DNA of 64,000 nt from Candidatus Promineifilum breve (GTDB taxonomy: Bacteria; Chloroflexota; Anaerolineae; Promineifilales; Promineifilaceae), in contig NZ_LN890655.1 in NCBI RefSeq assembly GCF_900066015.1, positions 3,016,726 through 3,080,725 of the forward strand, in the 5' to 3' direction. This document shows, piece by piece, positions 40,883-52,072 of this stretch. Each line of letters starts with the position of its first letter. The first letter of the stretch is position 1. The notes beneath the pieces were generated by a model. That model was not told the origin of the DNA. It saw only the letters and a program-made list of their open reading frames with translations, and ran no database searches. The translations under genes were made by a program, and so were the position numbers.

Positions 40883-41845
40883 TTAATTGGGGCGGGCGGC
40901 GGCCGTTTCGCGCAGCCGTTCCACGTCGCGCATGGGCGGCAGGCCGAACTGCCTTTTGTACTCCCGGTTGAAGTGCGAGGCGTCGTCGTAGCCCACGCGA
41001 TAGCCGGCGCTGGCCGCGTCGAGGCCCTGGACGAGCAGCAACCGGCGGGCTTCCTGCAAGCGCAACTGCTTCTGGAACTGCAAGGGACTCATGGCCGTCA
41101 CCGCTTTGAAATGGTGGTGGAAGGCGGAGACGCTCATGCCCAATTCGTGCGCGATGTCCTCGATGCGCAGCGGCCGGTCGAACTCGTTGCGCAACTGCTC
41201 AATCGCCCGGGCGATGCGGTGGGATTGGCCGCCCAGGATGGCGACGTGGCGCAGCCGGTCGCCCTGCTCGCCCACCAGCAGCCGGTAGACGATCTCGCGG
41301 GCGATGCCGGGGGCCAGGACGCGCGCCTCGGCCGGCGAGTCCATGAGCCTGACCAGGCGCACCACGGCGTCGAGCAAGTTGGCCTCCAACGGGCTGACGT
41401 CAATGGCCCGCACGTCCGTCCGGCGGCGCGGCGTGGCGTGGCCGACCTCGACCATGACCGAGCCGACGAGAACGGGGTCGAGGTCCAGGCGCAGGCTCAG
41501 GTACGGCCGCTCCGGCGACGCTTCGACGACCTGGCTGACGACGGGCAACTCAACAGTGGTGAGCAGGTAGTGGGCGGGATCATACCGGTAGCGGTCGTCG
41601 CCCAATAGCACTTCCTTGCTGCCCTGGGCAATCACGCAGAAAGCTGTGTCGGTGCGGCCATGAACCATATCGGTGGGCGCGGAGAGGCGAAAGAAGCGCA
41701 GCCCCCTGATTGGTTCAACACGCCCGTCTTGGCGAATGGCCCGTCCCAGACGTTCGATCAGTTCCTCGCGGTTGGCTTGCGCCCGTTGGGCTTCGCGCTC
41801 GTTCCGGCCGTTGGGCGTCCCGCCGGCGGCGATTATTTCATCCAT
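40883..41845 (-). CDS. AraC family transcriptional regulator
   Basis: A 320-residue regulator. The N-terminal half is an AraC_N-type cupin (FRLSAPTDMVHGRTDTAFCVIAQGSKEVLLG, then DPAHYLLTTVELPV), and the C-terminal 100 residues are the two-HTH AraC domain (LRIEDIAHELGMSVSAFHHHFKAVTAMSPLQFQKQ, then AGYRVGYDDASHFNREYKRQFG). Regulators of this branch commonly sit beside aldo/keto reductase or dehydrogenase genes. Here it is divergent from a six-gene redox operon, with an inverted repeat in the shared region, so it probably activates that operon in response to a small organic ligand. Confidence 0.92.
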   Translation of the reverse strand: MDEIIAAGGTPNGRNEREAQRAQANREELIERLGRAIRQDGRVEPIRGLRFFRLSAPTDMVHGRTDTAFCVIAQGSKEVLLGDDRYRYDPAHYLLTTVELPVVSQVVEASPERPYLSLRLDLDPVLVGSVMVEVGHATPRRRTDVRAIDVSPLEANLLDAVVRLVRLMDSPAEARVLAPGIAREIVYRLLVGEQGDRLRHVAILGGQSHRIARAIEQLRNEFDRPLRIEDIAHELGMSVSAFHHHFKAVTAMSPLQFQKQLRLQEARRLLLVQGLDAASAGYRVGYDDASHFNREYKRQFGLPPMRDVERLRETAAARPN

Positions 41846-41861
41846 GTCTGATCACCCATCT

Positions 41862-41928
41862 TTGTAGAATCGTACAACAAACATCGACAATCATTATATT
41901 GCCCGACGCCCCACAGTGCTAAGATATA
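41862..41928. promoter_or_regulatory. AraC / aldo-keto reductase divergent control region
   Basis: TTGTA-N6-TACAA (41862-41877) is a possible regulator site 17 bases upstream of the araC-type start. TTGCCC (41899-41904), 18-base spacer and GATATA (41923-41928) form a plausible promoter for the reductase operon. Confidence 0.5.
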
Positions 41929-41954
41929 ACCGAAGTTCAGAAAAAATGGAGTGA

Positions 41955-42956
<1,002 letters not shown>

Positions 42957-42968
42957 GCGAAACGACTC

Positions 42969-43000
42969 GAAACCGAGTTTCTTCCGCGAAACTCGGTTTC
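42969..43000. repeat. GAAACCGAGTTT palindrome, copy 1
   Basis: GAAACCGAGTTT (42969-42980) pairs perfectly with AAACTCGGTTTC (42989-43000) between reductase copies 1 and 2. No T-run follows. Confidence 0.9.
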
Positions 43001-43019
43001 TCATGCTGATAGAGGCTAA

Positions 43020-44018
<999 letters not shown>

Positions 44019-44023
44019 ACACC

Positions 44024-44059
44024 TAGAAACCGAGTTTTTTCCGAAAAACTCGGTTTCTA
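44024..44059. repeat. GAAACCGAGTTT palindrome, copy 2
   Basis: TAGAAACCGAGTTTTT (44024-44039) pairs perfectly with AAAAACTCGGTTTCTA (44044-44059) around a 4-base loop, between reductase copies 2 and 3. It shares the 12-base core of the first palindrome. Confidence 0.9.
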
Positions 44060-44076
44060 ACCCTGAAAGGAGCTAG

Positions 44077-45074
<998 letters not shown>

Positions 45075-45075
<1 letters not shown>

Positions 45076-45185
45076 GTACACTTTTACACAACGATACTAG
45101 GGTTCGTAGTCAGCAACTTTAGTTGCGTTCTTCAGAGACGGCACTAAAGTGCCTGACTACCAACAAGTAGCGATTACGGTGTACT
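45075..45185. repeat. Nested palindrome block after the reductases
   Basis: Outer arms AGTACAC/GTGTACT (45075-45081, 45179-45185), inner arms GTAGTCAG/CTGACTAC (45106-45113, 45153-45160), enclosing two small hairpins GCAACT/AGTTGC (45113-45126) and GGCACT/AGTGCC (45140-45153). The fold resembles a multi-branched RNA. Confidence 0.75.
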
Positions 45186-45209
45186 TAGCGACAGAAAGGA
45201 ATTGAGAAT

Positions 45210-45620
45210 ATGGAAATTAAACGAGTTGGCTCCCAACCTTCGACCGACGGCTCGGCCGATTATTTCACCGGCGCGGTGCGCATCGATCCATTGTTCGCCG
45301 CCCCCGACCCGGCCCGCGTCTTTGGGGCCAGCGTCACGTTTGCGCCCGGCGCGCGGACGGCCTGGCACACTCATCCGCTGGGCCAGACGCTGATCGTCAC
45401 CGCCGGTTGCGGCCGGGCGCAGAGCTGGGGCGGCCCGATTCAGATCATCCGGCCAGGGGACGTGGTCTGGTTCGCGCCGGGCGAGAAGCATTGGCATGGG
45501 GCCGCGCCGACCACGGCCATGACCCACATCGCCCTCGTGGAAGTCCTCGACGGCCGGTCGGCCGATTGGCTGGAGCACGTCAGCGAAGGGCAATATCAGG
45601 CCGCGGTGTCGGGCGGATAG
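45210..45620 (+). CDS. Single-domain cupin protein
   Basis: A 136-residue beta-barrel protein. Metal ligands are visible in [18 protein letters not shown] (two His) and later in [18 protein letters not shown] (His). This TM1287-like cupin group often sits beside reductases and alcohol dehydrogenases or carboxymuconolactone-decarboxylase-like proteins. It may act on or bind a small aldehyde or quinone, but no reaction can be assigned. AAAGGA precedes the ATG. It is the fourth gene of the AraC-linked operon, 25 bases before the alcohol dehydrogenase. Confidence 0.88.
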   Translation: MEIKRVGSQPSTDGSADYFTGAVRIDPLFAAPDPARVFGASVTFAPGARTAWHTHPLGQTLIVTAGCGRAQSWGGPIQIIRPGDVVWFAPGEKHWHGAAPTTAMTHIALVEVLDGRSADWLEHVSEGQYQAAVSGG

Positions 45621-45644
45621 GCAAGGATTCAATAAGAGGCAATC

Positions 45645-46679
45645 ATGCTTGCAACAGTAATGTATGGCGCTGGTGACGTCCGTGTTGAGACTGTGCCCGA
45701 CGCCCGCTTAATTGAGCCGACCGATGCCCTGGTCATCGTCGCCCGCGCCGCCATCTGCGGCAGCGATCTATGGCCGTACAACGGCATGGTACCAGGCGAG
45801 ACGGGCCGCCGCATGGGCCACGAGTTCATTGGGGTCGTCGAGGCAGTCGGCGCTGAGGTGCGCACGATCAAGGCCGGCGACGTCGTCGCGGCCCCGTTCG
45901 CCTGGTCCGATGGGACCTGTATCTTTTGCCGGGAGGGATTGCATACCTCCTGTCTTCATGGCGGTTGGTGGGGCGGGGCAGACCTCGACGGCGGACAAGG
46001 GCAGGCCGTGCGCGTCCCGCAAGCGGACGGGACACTGGTTGTCCTGCCGGTTGGCCTGGATAACGCCCTGATGCCCTCGCTCCTGACCCTCACCGACGTG
46101 ATGGCTACCGGCCATCATGCCGCCCTGGCGGCCAGAGTTGGCCCCGGCAAGACCGTGGCCGTCGTGGGCGATGGCGCGGTCGGCTTGTGTGGGGTCATTG
46201 CTGCCCGGCGTCTGGGCGCGGAGCGGATCATCCTCCTGGGCCGTCATCCGGACCGTATCGCCCTCGGCCAGGCGTTCGGCGCGACCGACATCGTCAGCGA
46301 GCGGGGGGCGGCGGCGGTTGAGCGCGTCCGCGAACTTACCAACGGTTCGGGCGCTCACTCCGTTCTCGAATGTGTCGGTTTGGAGCAGGCGATGTCCACG
46401 TCAATCAACATCGCCCGTCCCGGCGGCGCGGTCGGCCGTGTCGGCGTTCCCCAGGGGGAAATGCTACCGGCCGCGCAGCCGTCGTTTTTCAACAACGTCA
46501 CCATCGCCGGCGGGCCGGCGCCGGCCCGCGCCTACATCGAGGAACTACTACCCGATGTCCTGGAAGGCCGCATCGAACCGGGGCGCGTCTTCGATTGGGT
46601 CGCTCCCCTCGGGAAAGTACCCGACGGCTACCGGGCGATGAATGAGCGCCGAGCGATCAAGGCGTTGATTGAGTTCTAA
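45645..46679 (+). CDS. Zinc-dependent alcohol dehydrogenase (MDR)
   Basis: A 344-residue medium-chain dehydrogenase. Catalytic zinc ligands are Cys38 (ICGSDLW) and His59-Glu60 (MGHEFIG). The structural-zinc loop has Cys92, Cys95 and Cys103 (DGTCIFCREGLHTSC), with Asp89 where the first Cys usually stands. The Rossmann loop VVGDGAVGLCGVIAA and LLGRHPDR (basic residue after the second strand) suggest NADP(H). It probably oxidises or reduces an alcohol/aldehyde pair handled by the upstream aldo/keto reductases. It ends 15 bases before the DUF2255 gene. Confidence 0.92.
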   Translation: MLATVMYGAGDVRVETVPDARLIEPTDALVIVARAAICGSDLWPYNGMVPGETGRRMGHEFIGVVEAVGAEVRTIKAGDVVAAPFAWSDGTCIFCREGLHTSCLHGGWWGGADLDGGQGQAVRVPQADGTLVVLPVGLDNALMPSLLTLTDVMATGHHAALAARVGPGKTVAVVGDGAVGLCGVIAARRLGAERIILLGRHPDRIALGQAFGATDIVSERGAAAVERVRELTNGSGAHSVLECVGLEQAMSTSINIARPGGAVGRVGVPQGEMLPAAQPSFFNNVTIAGGPAPARAYIEELLPDVLEGRIEPGRVFDWVAPLGKVPDGYRAMNERRAIKALIEF

Positions 46680-46694
46680 TCAGGAGTCGCTTGA

Positions 46695-47078
46695 ATGACT
46701 ACTTGGACGAGTGATGAGCTAGGCAGGATCGGGGGCGCGGAGGAATTACAGCTTGCCTCGCGGCGTAGCGATGGTACGCTGCGCCGGCCGGTGACTATTT
46801 GGGTCGTCCGGGTTGACGACGCTCTGTACGTGCGATCTGTTAACGGCCGTGATTCCGGCTGGTTTCGCGGCGTGCTGACGCGCCACGAGGGTTCTGTACG
46901 GGCTGGAGGCGTCGCCAAAGATGTTGGTTTTATTGAGGAGGCCGACGCCACTCTCCATGACCAGATCGACGCCGCCTACCGGGCCAAGTACAGCCGCCAG
47001 CCGGTCGAATACGTCGATGCCTGTGTCACCCCACAGGCGCGGGCGGCGACGATTAAACTTGTGCCGCGCCCGAAATGA
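46695..47078 (+). CDS. DUF2255 family protein
   Basis: A 127-residue protein with the DUF2255 pattern: ASRRSDGTLRRPVTIWVVRV, DALYVRSVNGRDSGWFRG, and the later KDVGFIEEADATLHDQIDAAYRAKY. The fold resembles a small FMN-binding split barrel of the deazaflavin-nitroreductase type, which would suit an F420 or FMN role, but the family is uncharacterised. CAGGAG precedes the ATG. It is the last gene of the AraC-linked operon. A heptamer repeat follows it. Confidence 0.85.
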   Translation: MTTWTSDELGRIGGAEELQLASRRSDGTLRRPVTIWVVRVDDALYVRSVNGRDSGWFRGVLTRHEGSVRAGGVAKDVGFIEEADATLHDQIDAAYRAKYSRQPVEYVDACVTPQARAATIKLVPRPK

Positions 47079-47110
47079 GGACGCTTCTTATAGCATGCGT
47101 CTATTCCCGG

Positions 47111-47165
47111 CGCGGTCAGTGGTCAGTGGTCAGTGGTCGGCGGTCGGCGGTCACTCCGTCGGCCG
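47111..47165. repeat. GGTCAGT / GGTCGGC heptamer repeat
   Basis: About six tandem units GGTCAGT then GGTCGGC. The minus-strand glycosyltransferase ends inside it, so its last residues (GGRPTE) derive from the repeat. Confidence 0.8.
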
Positions 47166-48068
47166 TCCGCCGTCCCCCATCCAGCCCACCCGCAACCCTC
47201 GCCAATAGGCCCGCAATGCCTCGCCCTTGCCGGCCAGCAGCAGGTGGCCGGTCATCTTGAGGGCGCTGAACAGCCGGAACGGCACAATGAGCAGCAGCCG
47301 CGGCCCGCGGCCGTGCTTGCGGAAGTAGCGCCCGCCGCTTTCGGCCATGTAGTAGCGCTCCATCGGGCTATCCCGGCCGCCACTGCTGGCGCTGACGTCG
47401 TGGCGCACGTGGGCGTCGGGCCGCAGCCGGATGCGCCAGCCGACGGCCCGCGCCCGGCGGCAGTAGTCCATGTCCTCATAATAGAGGAAGAACGCCTCGT
47501 CCAGCAGGCCCACGCCGGCGATCACCTCGCGGCGGATAAGGATGGCGCAGAACGGGGCAAAGTCCACGTCGCGCGGCGCGGCCCATTGCCCGGCGTCGAT
47601 CTGCCCCTGCCCGCCGTCCTTCAGGTCGAGGAAAACGTTGAGATTCGCGCCCACCGTCCAGATGCGGTTCGGCTCGGCGGCATAGTAGATTTTGGCCGTC
47701 GCTAAGCCCACATCCGGCATTGTTTCCAGTTCAGCGACCAGGTGCGTCACCACATCCGGCGCGACTAGCGTGTCATTATTCAGTAGCAGGAAGTAGCGGC
47801 CGTCGCCGGCCATTGCCCGGCGCAACCCGGCATTGTAGCCCCCGGCAAAGCCCAAATTAGTCGGCAGCCGTAACATCTCGACAGTCGGGAAGCGGGCGGC
47901 GATGGCCTCGGCAAGCGGCGGTTCGCTGCCGTTATCGACCAGCAGCACGCGGACGGCGGGGTAATCGAGCGCGGCAACCGTGGTCAGACAGGCCAGCGTC
48001 TTCTCCAGTTGATTCCAGGCGACGATGATGACGGTAACAGGTGGGGAAGAGGAAACCACAGATTTCAC
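47151..48068 (-). CDS. Glycosyltransferase family 2 (rhamnosyl-type)
   Basis: A 305-residue GT-A fold enzyme. The opening VTVIIVAWNQLEKTLACL, VLLVDNGSE, LPTNLGFAGGYNAG and the metal-binding LLLNNDTLV are typical of the WbbL-like rhamnosyltransferase group; the catalytic base lies in FFLYYEDMDYCRRARAVGW. It lacks C-terminal membrane helices apart from a short hydrophobic patch. It would add a sugar to a surface polysaccharide or lipid-linked glycan. The first ten residues (MKSVVSSSPP) come from a CAGATT-type repeat, and the end from a GGTCGGC repeat, so both termini have been remodelled. Confidence 0.9.
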   Translation of the reverse strand: MKSVVSSSPPVTVIIVAWNQLEKTLACLTTVAALDYPAVRVLLVDNGSEPPLAEAIAARFPTVEMLRLPTNLGFAGGYNAGLRRAMAGDGRYFLLLNNDTLVAPDVVTHLVAELETMPDVGLATAKIYYAAEPNRIWTVGANLNVFLDLKDGGQGQIDAGQWAAPRDVDFAPFCAILIRREVIAGVGLLDEAFFLYYEDMDYCRRARAVGWRIRLRPDAHVRHDVSASSGGRDSPMERYYMAESGGRYFRKHGRGPRLLLIVPFRLFSALKMTGHLLLAGKGEALRAYWRGLRVGWMGDGGRPTE

Positions 48069-48086
48069 AGATTTTGAAGAGATATC

Positions 48087-48159
48087 ATCCGCAGATTTCG
48101 CAGATTAAGCAGATTTTAAGATATTTTCTTAATCTGCGTAATCTGCGAAATCTGCGGAT
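48087..48159. repeat. ATCCGCAGATT palindromic element
   Basis: ATCCGCAGATTTCGCAGATT at the left pairs with AATCTGCG...AATCTGCGGAT at the right, between two glycosyltransferase genes. A sister element lies at 57230-57305. The same CAGATT words continue to 48066 across the start of the 47151 gene. Confidence 0.85.
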
Positions 48160-48178
48160 AAAACCTCTTCATAGACAT

Positions 48179-49051
48179 TCATTGGGTGGCGAAACCGCTG
48201 TCGATGGCCCGCGCCGCGCCGAGGCAGTAGATGATCTTGGTGGCATAGACGACGGGCAGGCTGGGCCAGTGGGGCCACAGGGGCCGCTTGGCGTAGACGC
48301 CGGCCGTGACCCGCGCGGCGATGAGCGGCGACAGCAGCCGCCACCACCACGCCCGGCGCGCCCCGCCCGGCGTGCCGAACTCCGTCGGGTAGCGCAGCCG
48401 CACGCGCACGGCGTTGTGGCCCAGGTTGCGCCAGTGGCGGACGACGTCGCGCGGGGTCGTCCGCGCCGGGGCGTGGGCCACCACCGCCGCCGGGTCGAAC
48501 CACAGCCGCCGGCCGCCGCGCCGGATGCGGATGGTCCAGTCGGCATCCTCGGCCGCCGCGCCGGGAAATGATTCATCCATCCCACCGACACTCTCGAACA
48601 CCTCACGCCGCAGACTCAGGTTGAGCGTGGGCAGCAACAGGCGCGGGCCGGGCGGCAGGCCGGGCACGAACTCGTGGAACATGGACACGTTGTCGCTCTG
48701 CGCCCAATAGTTGCTGCCGCGCAATTCGACCGCCCCGCCGACGACCGTTTCCCCGGCGGCGTGGCGCGCGCGGTGGCGGGCCAGCCAGTCGGGCCGGGGG
48801 ACGCAATCGGCGTCGAGCAACAGCAGCAGCTCGCCCGTGGCCGCGGCCATGCCCAGGTTGCGCGCCCGCGCGGCGCAGACCGGCGCGCCGGTGTCGATGA
48901 AGCGCACGGTGGGGAAGGCGGCCAATGTCCCGGCCTCGTCGCGGCCGACGACGATGATCTCGTCCGGCGTGTCGGTCTGCGCGGCCAGGGCGGCCAACGC
49001 CCGCGCCAGCGTCGGCGCGTTAAGGCTGGGGATGATGATGGCGACGTTCAT
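48179..49051 (-). CDS. Glycosyltransferase family 2
   Basis: A 290-residue GT-A enzyme. NVAIIIPSLNAPTLARALAAL is the first strand, LLLLDADCVPRPDWL the metal-binding DxD region, and GGMDESFPGAAAEDADWTIRI the base-containing EDxDW loop. The C-terminal 70 residues are more hydrophobic with Trp/Arg clusters and may sit on the membrane. Donor and acceptor are unknown. It starts two bases after the stop of the GT39-like gene, so it is co-transcribed with that gene and rlmI. Confidence 0.9.
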   Translation of the reverse strand: MNVAIIIPSLNAPTLARALAALAAQTDTPDEIIVVGRDEAGTLAAFPTVRFIDTGAPVCAARARNLGMAAATGELLLLLDADCVPRPDWLARHRARHAAGETVVGGAVELRGSNYWAQSDNVSMFHEFVPGLPPGPRLLLPTLNLSLRREVFESVGGMDESFPGAAAEDADWTIRIRRGGRRLWFDPAAVVAHAPARTTPRDVVRHWRNLGHNAVRVRLRYPTEFGTPGGARRAWWWRLLSPLIAARVTAGVYAKRPLWPHWPSLPVVYATKIIYCLGAARAIDSGFATQ

Positions 49052-49053
49052 GG

Positions 49054-50661
49054 CTAGGGCGTCACCCGGTAAATCCGAATCTCCAACCGGCCCGAATCGA
49101 ACCGTTGGATGAGGGGGAAGCGGTCAAAGAGGGCGTTGTAGAGGGCGACCTCGTCCGGGTGTTCCTGGGGGGCCATGAAGTAACGGCCGTATAACCCGCT
49201 GCTGGCGATCAGATAGTCGAAGCCCTCATCGACGTACCACTGCGGCGGATTCTCGATCAGTTCGTGGACGGCGGTCACGTCATAGCGGGCCGGATCGACG
49301 TAGGGGGCGTAGGATTCGAGGGCGATGCGCGCCCCCGCTGGCGCGTGGTCGGCCAGCCATAGGGCCGCCTCGGCGCGCACCTGTGGCGCATGGAGGTCGC
49401 CGACAAAGGCGGCCACCTGTCGCGCCGGCCAGGCCACGAGTATGAGCAGCGCCAGCCCCCAGGCGACGGCCGCCCAACGCCGCGCGTTGGGCGACAGTTT
49501 TCGCGTCGCCGCCCAGGTATCCAGCAGCAGCCAGGCCGCCAGCAGAAAGAGGAACGGCAGCAGCGGCAGGATGGTGCGGTCGTTGCGCACGGTGAAGCGG
49601 GTGATGAACAGGAAATAGGTCAGCGGGAAGGCGCTCAGCAGCAGGATCGGCCGCGAACGGGCCAGCAGGCCACGGCCGATCTGGACGAGGGCCAGCACGA
49701 CCAGCGGCCCGGTCGTGGCCCACAGGAAGCTCGCGTACCAGCCGGCGGGCGCGCCTTCCATGCCGGTGTGGCCGGTCGCGTAGTGCTGGGCCTCGAAGCG
49801 CATCCCCTCGAGGAAGGCGGGGTAGTCGAGCAGGGCGTAAGGCGTCGTCGCGGCGAAAGCCAGGACACTGAGCACGCCGGCCAGATAGAGCCGGTAGTCG
49901 CGCCAACCGGCCCAGCCGACGCGCAGGAAATGGGCCGCCGGTACGACGACGGCGACCAGCGCGCCGTTGTATTTGGCCGATGCCGTCAGACCGACGGCGA
50001 TGCCCGCGGCCACGTAAGCCCACGTCCGCCCACCCTGAAAGACGTGGACGGCCATGAGCAAGGTCAGCAGGGCGAAGAAGGTGACGAAGGCGTCGGGGGT
50101 GACGATGCGGCTGTGGTAGACGTGGGTGGGCGAGAGGGCCAGCAAGAGCGCCGCCGTCAGCCCAACCGCGCGCCGCCCGGTCAGACGGCGGCCGATGAGA
50201 TAGACCAGCAACACCGCGCCGACGCCGGCAGCGACCGTCACGCCGCGACTCAGCAGCACGGCTGTGGGCATCGGCGCGTAGTTGGTCCCCATGACCAGCG
50301 ATGTGGGCAGCAGGATGTCGGTCCGCGCGGCGAAGACGCCCAGCGCCCGGCCCAGAGCGTAGTAGGGTGCGTGGGCCAGGGCGTTCAGGTAGAACGTCAG
50401 GCTGGGATAGGCGAAGAAGTGGGGGTTGAGATCGCCCGTCTTGAAGATGGTCTGGCCGATGGCGACGTAGCTTGGTTCATCGGGGTGGTGCATGTAGGGC
50501 AGGTCGTGGCCCAGCAGCCACACCCGCAGCAGCAGCGCCAGCGCCAGGACGCCGCCCAGCAGTGCGGTCGAGATGACCCGCGACGACGCCAGTGGAACCC
50601 GCCGCCCGCGTTCGCCGCTCACCGCCCGCGGCGGGTTCGGGTTTGTTTCCAACGTGTCCAT
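49054..50661 (-). CDS. GT39-type (ArnT/PMT_2-like) membrane glycosyltransferase
   Basis: A 535-residue polytopic protein with about 11 helices. After the first helix comes DLPYMHHPDEPSYVAIGQ, whose Asp-Glu pair is the catalytic acidic motif of the GT-C PMT_2 family; LALSPTHVYHSRIVTPDAFV is the second conserved loop. The C-terminal 130 residues form a soluble outer domain (ADHAPAGARIALESYAPYVD). Such enzymes take a polyprenyl-phosphate sugar and glycosylate lipid or protein on the outer face. It lies four bases after rlmI and two bases before a GT2 gene, forming a tight unit. Confidence 0.88.
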   Translation of the reverse strand: MDTLETNPNPPRAVSGERGRRVPLASSRVISTALLGGVLALALLLRVWLLGHDLPYMHHPDEPSYVAIGQTIFKTGDLNPHFFAYPSLTFYLNALAHAPYYALGRALGVFAARTDILLPTSLVMGTNYAPMPTAVLLSRGVTVAAGVGAVLLVYLIGRRLTGRRAVGLTAALLLALSPTHVYHSRIVTPDAFVTFFALLTLLMAVHVFQGGRTWAYVAAGIAVGLTASAKYNGALVAVVVPAAHFLRVGWAGWRDYRLYLAGVLSVLAFAATTPYALLDYPAFLEGMRFEAQHYATGHTGMEGAPAGWYASFLWATTGPLVVLALVQIGRGLLARSRPILLLSAFPLTYFLFITRFTVRNDRTILPLLPFLFLLAAWLLLDTWAATRKLSPNARRWAAVAWGLALLILVAWPARQVAAFVGDLHAPQVRAEAALWLADHAPAGARIALESYAPYVDPARYDVTAVHELIENPPQWYVDEGFDYLIASSGLYGRYFMAPQEHPDEVALYNALFDRFPLIQRFDSGRLEIRIYRVTP

Positions 50662-50665
50662 TATC

Positions 50666-51916
50666 TTAGAGCGCCCGGCACAGCAGCCCCTTCAGATAGG
50701 CCGACTCCGGGAAGGACAGCAGCACCGGGTGGTCGGCCGCCTGGCCCAGATGCTGGACGATCTGCGCGTCGCGCCCGGCATCGACCGCCGCGCCGAAGAC
50801 GATCTTCTGGAACAGGTCGGCGCTGACCAGCCCGGAGCAGGAGAAGGTCGCCAGTACGCCCTCGGGTCGCAACAGGCGCAATGCCAGCCAGTTCAAATCC
50901 TTGTAGCCGCGGGCGGCGCGGTCGACCTGACCCTGGGTGTGGGCGAATTTGGGCGGGTCGAGGATGACGGCGTCGAACTGGCGGCCCGTCTCGCGGAAGT
51001 AGCGCAAGACTTCGAAGGCGTCGCCGGCGATGTATTCGTCTTCCGGCCGGGCCAGATTGTTGAGGGCCATGTGGCGCTCGGCCATCTCCAGCGCCGGGGC
51101 CGAGCTATCGATCTGGACGACCGAGCGCGCCCCGGCCGCGGCGGCATAGACGCCGAACGCGCCGGTGTAGGCGAAGACGTTGAGCACGTCGCGCCCGGCC
51201 ATCAATGCCGGTTGCCCGACGATGGCCCGGTTGTCGCGCTGATCAAGGTAGAAGCCGGTCTTGTGGCCGTGGTGGACATCGACCAGGAAGGCGAAGCCGT
51301 TCTCGCGGATGGTGATCTCCGGCGGGACTTCTCCGTAGCGCAGTTCGACCAGCGGCCGTAGCCCCTCCTTGCCGCGCACGTCCACGTCCGACCGCTCCAG
51401 AATGCCCGCCGGTTGCAGCAATTCGACCAGCAGGCGGGTGATCATTTCCTTGCGCCGGTCGATGCCCAGCGTCAGGCATTGCATGACGAGATAGTCGCCG
51501 TAGCGGTCGACCACGAGGCCGGGCAGGCGGTCGGCTTCGGCGTTGACGAGGCGAAGAGCTGTGGTCAGTGGTCGGTGGTCAGTGGTCAGTAACTCGTTCG
51601 CCCCTGCTCCCCTGCTCCCCTGCTCCCCTGCGCTTGCCCGTCCCATAATCGCCTGCCGCAGCCGGCCGCGCCAGAAGTCATCATCGATTGGCTCATCCGG
51701 ATTCCAGGAGAGGATACGGGCCTGAATCTGCGATTGGGCATTGTAATAGGCCGTCGCCAGCCGCTGGCCGCGGTGGTCGGCGACGGTCACCAGATCGCCG
51801 GGCGCGGGTTGGCCCGTCAGCCGGGCGATGGCCCCGGAGAAAATCCACGGATGGCGCTGGCGGACGGGTTTGTCGCGGCCTTCCTTTAAGGTTAGGGTGA
51901 TGGTTGGCGATTCCAT
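50666..51916 (-). CDS. rlmI: RlmI-like 23S rRNA (cytosine-5)-methyltransferase with in-frame repeat insertion
   Basis: A 416-residue class I methyltransferase of the RlmI group (m5C1962 of 23S rRNA in E. coli). An N-terminal PUA domain (about 1-75, RHPWIFSGAIARL) is followed by the EEHUD-like linker region with LRLVNAEADRLPGLVVDRYG, SAM motif VLNVFAYTGAFGVYAAAAGA, motif IV LDPPKFAH and the cysteine motif FSCSGLVSADLF. Residues about 94-119 (ASAGEQGSRGAG, then ELLTTDHRPLTT) are coded by two different dispersed repeats inserted in frame, just before the conserved core, making the protein some 25 residues longer than expected. Gene activity is probably kept because the insertion sits in a linker. 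Confidence 0.88.
   Translation of the reverse strand: MESPTITLTLKEGRDKPVRQRHPWIFSGAIARLTGQPAPGDLVTVADHRGQRLATAYYNAQSQIQARILSWNPDEPIDDDFWRGRLRQAIMGRASAGEQGSRGAGANELLTTDHRPLTTALRLVNAEADRLPGLVVDRYGDYLVMQCLTLGIDRRKEMITRLLVELLQPAGILERSDVDVRGKEGLRPLVELRYGEVPPEITIRENGFAFLVDVHHGHKTGFYLDQRDNRAIVGQPALMAGRDVLNVFAYTGAFGVYAAAAGARSVVQIDSSAPALEMAERHMALNNLARPEDEYIAGDAFEVLRYFRETGRQFDAVILDPPKFAHTQGQVDRAARGYKDLNWLALRLLRPEGVLATFSCSGLVSADLFQKIVFGAAVDAGRDAQIVQHLGQAADHPVLLSFPESAYLKGLLCRAL
51560..51632. repeat. Two repeat families inserted inside rlmI
   Basis: GTGGTCAGTGGTCGGTGGTC-type heptamers (51561-51592) directly joined to CCCCTGCTCCCCTGCTCCCC (51600-51632). Their combined length keeps the reading frame of rlmI. 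Confidence 0.9.
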
Positions 51917-51930
51917 AGTAGTGAGTGAGT

Positions 51931-52072
51931 CGCTGTCGCTATCGCAATCGTGATCGCTTATCGTTCTTCAGCGGTCGGTAGTCAGTATCCAGTATTAAGT
52001 GGCAAGTGACAAATGGCAAGTGGCGAGTGCCGGTCAATCACCCCTGCTCCCCTGCCCCCCTGCTCCCCTGCG
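51931..52072. repeat. Composite repeat block between rlmI and the EamA permease
   Basis: CGCTGTCGCTATCGCAATCG hexamer-type words ending ATCGTTCTT (51931-51968), then AGCGGTCGGTAGTCAGTA and GGCAAGTGACAAATGGCAAG units, then CCCCTGCTCCCCTGCCCCCC (from 52041), which codes for the last residues of the permease. Confidence 0.8.

Noticed and set aside
42969-43000. Intrinsic terminator between reductase copies 1 and 2
   Set aside because: The stem is perfect but no T-run follows, and the downstream genes look co-transcribed.
49390-50826. 478-codon + strand open frame opposite the GT39-like gene
   Set aside because: Composition is Gln/Arg/Gly-rich without motifs; the minus gene has the expected membrane helices and HPDE motif.
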